This document shows positions 62,201-64,000 of a DNA stretch of 64,000 nucleotides, piece by piece. The DNA is from Xiphias gladius (taxonomy: Eukaryota > Chordata > Actinopteri > Istiophoriformes > Xiphiidae). The notes under the pieces were generated by a model, which was not told the DNA's origin, did no database searches, and saw nothing but the letters and a program-made list of their open reading frames with translations. How positions within the stretch are numbered: position 1 is the first letter of the stretch; the number at the start of each line of letters is the position of its first letter. Both the position numbers and the translations under genes were made by a program. The stretch is from assembly GCF_016859285.1 (NCBI RefSeq), contig NC_053411.1:2357501-2421500 (forward strand), in the 5' to 3' direction.

Positions 62201-64000
62201 CATGAAAGTAGCCTACATGCCTCCTATCATGGACATCGGCCCTTACCCCCAGTATATCCAGTTTGTTCTCTCTGTAACCAACCATCTGGGCAAAACAGTC
62301 ACTGGGATCTGCTTTAACATCACTGTGATACCAGAGGACAACCAGCCACCACAGGTGGAAAAGAAAATTGTATTATTCTTATCTAATTTAATGCATGTGG
62401 ACGTGGATATATAGAAAAAGTGTGGATACATTCTGTTTCAGGTCATCACCAACACTCTGACTGTAGATGAGGGAGGGGAGCGCTGGCTTGGCCCTGAACA
62501 CTTGCTGTTGTCAGATGTGGATTCTCTGGAAAGAGCCCTGCAGGTGGAGCTGCAGAGGCAACCACAGCATGGAGCTCTACAGCTTGGCGGCCGCGTGCTA
62601 AAACCAGGCCAAGCTTTCACTGTGCAAGACCTGAAAAGCTTTAAAGTTAGGTCAGACATACTGGTTTATTCATTTCTATACGTCATATGGTATTTAAAGG
62701 GTTGGACCACCCTAATAGGACAAAGCATAGCTTCTTCCTTATTTCTAATGGTATCTAGCTATGCAGATAGCTCTGGTAATATTTGCCCCGGTTTTGATGC
62801 ATCTGTCTTTTAGATCTCTTCTGTAATTGCAACACAGTGGAGGGGAATGACACTTGAAAATTGAATGTTAAAGTTTATTCTTGAGCCCAGAAATAGTAGT
62901 GTGACAAAACAATCTTGACTCAAGGTATATTTACAGGTTTCATTAGTAGTCAATCATGTTGACAACAGTTGTGGTTGAGTTGCTTAGTTGTTATGACAAC
63001 TTGCTGACTATTTACTAATGAAGACAATGGGGTGCAGGTGAAAGATCCAGAGGAAGCTAATCAGTAAACCTTGTGTCAAGATTATTTTGTCAAACAAAGC
63101 TTTATAGCTCTGGTTCTAGATTCAAACTATTACTAAAAGCACAGTAGCAGTTGATCATTGTGTGTTCTATTTGTTATTCACAAGATACGCATGATTTAAA
63201 AATGTAAAACATAATCAAAATCACAAGTTAATTATCTTGTTTTCTCAGGATAGCAGAGTCACGTTGTTGTTATAATGGAATAATTATAAGTGGGTCACAC
63301 CTACTTATAATTAGCAAAAAGCAAAAAGTTGATCTTGGCTTCTGTGGTTTTAAATGTTTTTTTCCAATCAAGTAATTAGGTTAGTAAGTAAAGATTTATT
63401 TATAGAACACTTTTCAAAACAAAAGTTACAAAATGTTTCAGAATAAAATCATTTAGCACAATCTATCAGACAGGCAGGAATAGCATCAATAAGAGCGACT
63501 AAATAGAATGGTGCAATCATTCTATTTATACTTTCTATATATATTGTAGAAAATCAAATAAAAAAGGACCAAGAATGTACCCTTGAGGCACTCCATAGCT
63601 CAAAACGGTGTATCGGAAAATGGGTTAAGCAAAATCAGAATTTGAGATTCCCCCACACGCAACTTGCATCAGAATGTCACTTATGACTGCCTGTGGGAGA
63701 GTAGTCTCCTGAGGGTGGAAGGTAGTTGTTTTAATACTGAACAGATTCAGTATTTTAATTCTGTGACTTCATGTCATTGTATTAATGTTGCAAGATTGTT
63801 AATTTCATGACTCATCAAATCTTTATTTCTTGTGTTATCTGATCATGCAGTTATAATCACGACAGCTCAGAAACTGTGGAGGACAACATTGAATTCATTG
63901 CAACAGATGGCACTAATTCAGTCAGTTTTGTCCTACAAGTGAAGGTAATTGGTCTCTTTTGAGGAGTTCCTTTAGAAAATGACCAATCTTAAGGGCTTTA
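46990..64000 (+). CDS. frem1: frem1 (FRAS1-related ECM protein 1), 5' part, 14 coding exons in window
   Basis: Fourteen coding exons (53104-63944) join without a frame break to about 886 codons; the gene runs past the right edge. The product is a secreted basement-membrane protein that works in a complex with Fras1 and Frem2 at the epidermal-dermal junction; loss blisters fin folds in fish and causes eyelid, nose, renal and anal defects in mammals. The start [20 protein letters not shown] is a signal peptide. [31 protein letters not shown] and [18 protein letters not shown] place it with FREM1, not FREM2, FREM3 or FRAS1. An RGD at residues 202-204 matches the integrin-binding RGD of FREM1. 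CSPG-type repeats start after about residue 270 ([10 protein letters not shown] and [12 protein letters not shown] are typical). Calx-beta and C-type lectin domains would lie beyond the window. The listed span includes a probable non-coding first exon. The a/b paralogue is not resolved. Confidence 0.95.
47275..52894 (+). other. Presumed frem1 intron 1, repeat-rich
   Basis: It contains dispersed repeats at about 49595-49995 and 52485-52665 (both with CCAGCAGCAGCAG and TGATA..CACTGTCCACTACC words), the TTATGCTAAGC/CTGGAAGC type at 51330-51480 and 51800-52020, a tandem 20-mer (ATCTCATTGCTCACAAAGC x2, 49331-49369) and a TCT-rich tract at 47352-47378. No gene was recognised. Confidence 0.5.
52895..53346 (+). 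CDS. frem1: frem1 start exon (5'UTR 52895-53103, coding from 53104)
   Basis: The proposed acceptor TTTCCTTACAG ends at 52894. The start is ATG at 53104 (G at -3 and +4), giving an 81-residue segment with a signal peptide and then [24 protein letters not shown] just before it is in frame but not a eukaryotic start. Donor GTAATG at 53347, phase 0. Confidence 0.9.
53347..55349 (+). other. frem1 intron after the start exon
   Basis: It contains a reverse copy of the common fish repeat at 54800-55045. The rest has no recognised feature. Confidence 0.55.
54800..55045 (-). repeat. Teleost dispersed repeat
   Basis: It contains CCATCCATCCAACCATTGGC, GGGGCTGGAGCCAATCCCGG, CACACCCATAGGCAATTTAG and ACATGTCTTTGGACTGTGGG, the hallmark string set of a repeat common in ray-finned fish. 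The open frames on both strands here are spurious. Confidence 0.75.
55350..55444 (+). CDS. frem1: frem1 coding exon 2
   Basis: [20 protein letters not shown] to RLRLY; 95 nt, phase 0 in and 2 out. A long T tract precedes the acceptor. Confidence 0.95.
55534..55844 (+). CDS. frem1: frem1 coding exon 3, carries the RGD motif
   Basis: [20 protein letters not shown] to FIHLRQQL; 311 nt. The RGD codons are at 55799-55807. In the human protein an RGD occurs at the same place within a variable stretch, so the motif is kept while its flanks are not. Confidence 0.95.
55845..56788 (+). other. frem1 intron, 0.9 kb
   Basis: Only AT-rich unique-looking sequence and a small repeated ACCATTTTAATGGTACC palindrome near 56402 were seen. 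Confidence 0.45.
56789..56985 (+). CDS. frem1: frem1 coding exon 4
   Basis: [20 protein letters not shown], then [20 protein letters not shown] to GSIYQ; 197 nt, phase 1 in and 0 out. Confidence 0.95.
56986..57521 (+). other. frem1 intron, 0.5 kb
   Basis: AT-rich; nothing recognised. Confidence 0.45.
57522..57845 (+). CDS. frem1: frem1 coding exon 5
   Basis: [20 protein letters not shown] to QRRNYE; 108 codons, phase 0. It has N-glycan sites in FNITK and PPNSS. Confidence 0.95.
57940..58048 (+). CDS. frem1: frem1 coding exon 6
   Basis: [20 protein letters not shown] to APRVSWNM; 109 nt, phase 0 in and 1 out. Donor GTATGT. Confidence 0.95.
58049..59449 (+). other. frem1 introns on both sides of exon 7
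   Basis: Introns 58049-58540 and 58673-59449 flank the exon at 58541-58672. No repeat or other gene was recognised in them. Confidence 0.45.
58541..58672 (+). CDS. frem1: frem1 coding exon 7
   Basis: [20 protein letters not shown] to HGRLTVR; 132 nt, phase 1. A CSPG-repeat strand set. Confidence 0.95.
59450..59794 (+). CDS. frem1: frem1 coding exon 8
   Basis: [37 protein letters not shown], to KIPGPGLT; 345 nt, phase 1. It holds the end of one CSPG repeat and most of the next. Confidence 0.95.
59887..60029 (+). CDS. frem1: frem1 coding exon 9
   Basis: [20 protein letters not shown] to NLSEPQ; 143 nt, phase 1 in and 0 out. The donor is taken as GTGGGT at 60030 because the next exon resumes with VVIVHIEPV. 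Confidence 0.92.
60030..61721 (+). other. frem1 intron, 1.7 kb
   Basis: It holds a dispersed repeat at about 61270-61520 (TTTCATGGCAATCCATCCAA), which is the 5985-6860 family in reverse. The rest is AT-rich. Confidence 0.5.
61722..61918 (+). CDS. frem1: frem1 coding exon 10
   Basis: [20 protein letters not shown] to FYTGPH; 197 nt, phase 0 in and 2 out; donor GTTAGT. Confidence 0.93.
62009..62099 (+). CDS. frem1: frem1 coding exon 11
   Basis: [20 protein letters not shown] to LRLFTQ; 91 nt; the acceptor is CTGATGGGCAG, with a weak pyrimidine tract. Confidence 0.92.
62187..62354 (+). CDS. frem1: frem1 coding exon 12
   Basis: [20 protein letters not shown] to PEDNQPPQ; 56 codons, phase 0; the donor GTGGAA is weak. 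Confidence 0.92.
62442..62650 (+). CDS. frem1: frem1 coding exon 13
   Basis: [20 protein letters not shown] to LKSFKV; 209 nt, phase 0 in and 2 out; donor GTCAGA. Confidence 0.92.
62651..63850 (+). other. frem1 intron, 1.2 kb
   Basis: Near 63380-63610 there is a fragment with TATTTATAGAACACTTTTCA and CTTGAGGCACTCCATAGC words, which recur in fish genomes. No exon was seen. Confidence 0.4.
63851..63944 (+). CDS. frem1: frem1 coding exon 14, last in window
   Basis: [20 protein letters not shown] to FVLQVK; 94 nt, phase 2 in and 0 out; donor GTAATT. The YxHDxSE..D motif is the CSPG-repeat signature. Confidence 0.93.

Overview
The window reads as teleost fish nuclear DNA. The genes are split into short exons with GT-AG introns and encode vertebrate proteins that are very close to human. 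The large introns and intergenic stretches carry CA/TG microsatellites, a Tc1-like transposon, a LINE remnant and many copies of dispersed repeats of the kind common in ray-finned fish. No bacterial, viral or CRISPR-type feature was seen.

Region by region: (1) positions 1-20491, + strand, hold the last 11 coding exons of rap1gds1 (SmgGDS), an armadillo-repeat exchange factor and chaperone for small GTPases. Its first coding exons lie upstream of the window. (2) 20492-30672 is intergenic and repeat-rich. (3) 30673-39576, - strand, is a complete 8-exon tspan5 gene, a TspanC8 tetraspanin of 268 aa; one intron appears to use a GC donor. Its CpG-rich promoter is at about 39190-39960. The convergent rap1gds1/tspan5 pair has the same arrangement as in human 4q23. 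(4) 42816-44591, - strand, is a two-exon gene for a 233-aa protein that looks like a BMP/TGF-beta prodomain but stops exactly where the mature cystine-knot ligand should begin. No ligand domain was found downstream by eye. This is the most unusual item. (5) From about 46990 to the right edge, + strand, lies the 5' part of frem1: a probable non-coding first exon, a long first intron, then 14 coding exons (about 886 codons of a protein usually near 2,200 aa). They encode the signal peptide, the N-terminal domain with an RGD motif and the first CSPG-type repeats. The rest of the gene continues past 64000.

The genes do not form a pathway. rap1gds1 acts in the cytosol on Rho/Rap/Ras-family GTPases, tspan5 in membranes as an ADAM10 partner, and frem1 in embryonic basement membranes. 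In human, FREM1 is on a different chromosome (9p22), so the tspan5-frem1 neighbourhood marks a synteny difference between fish and mammals. All exon edges were set by reading splice sites, reading phase and similarity to remembered human proteins. They have not been checked by alignment or RNA data.
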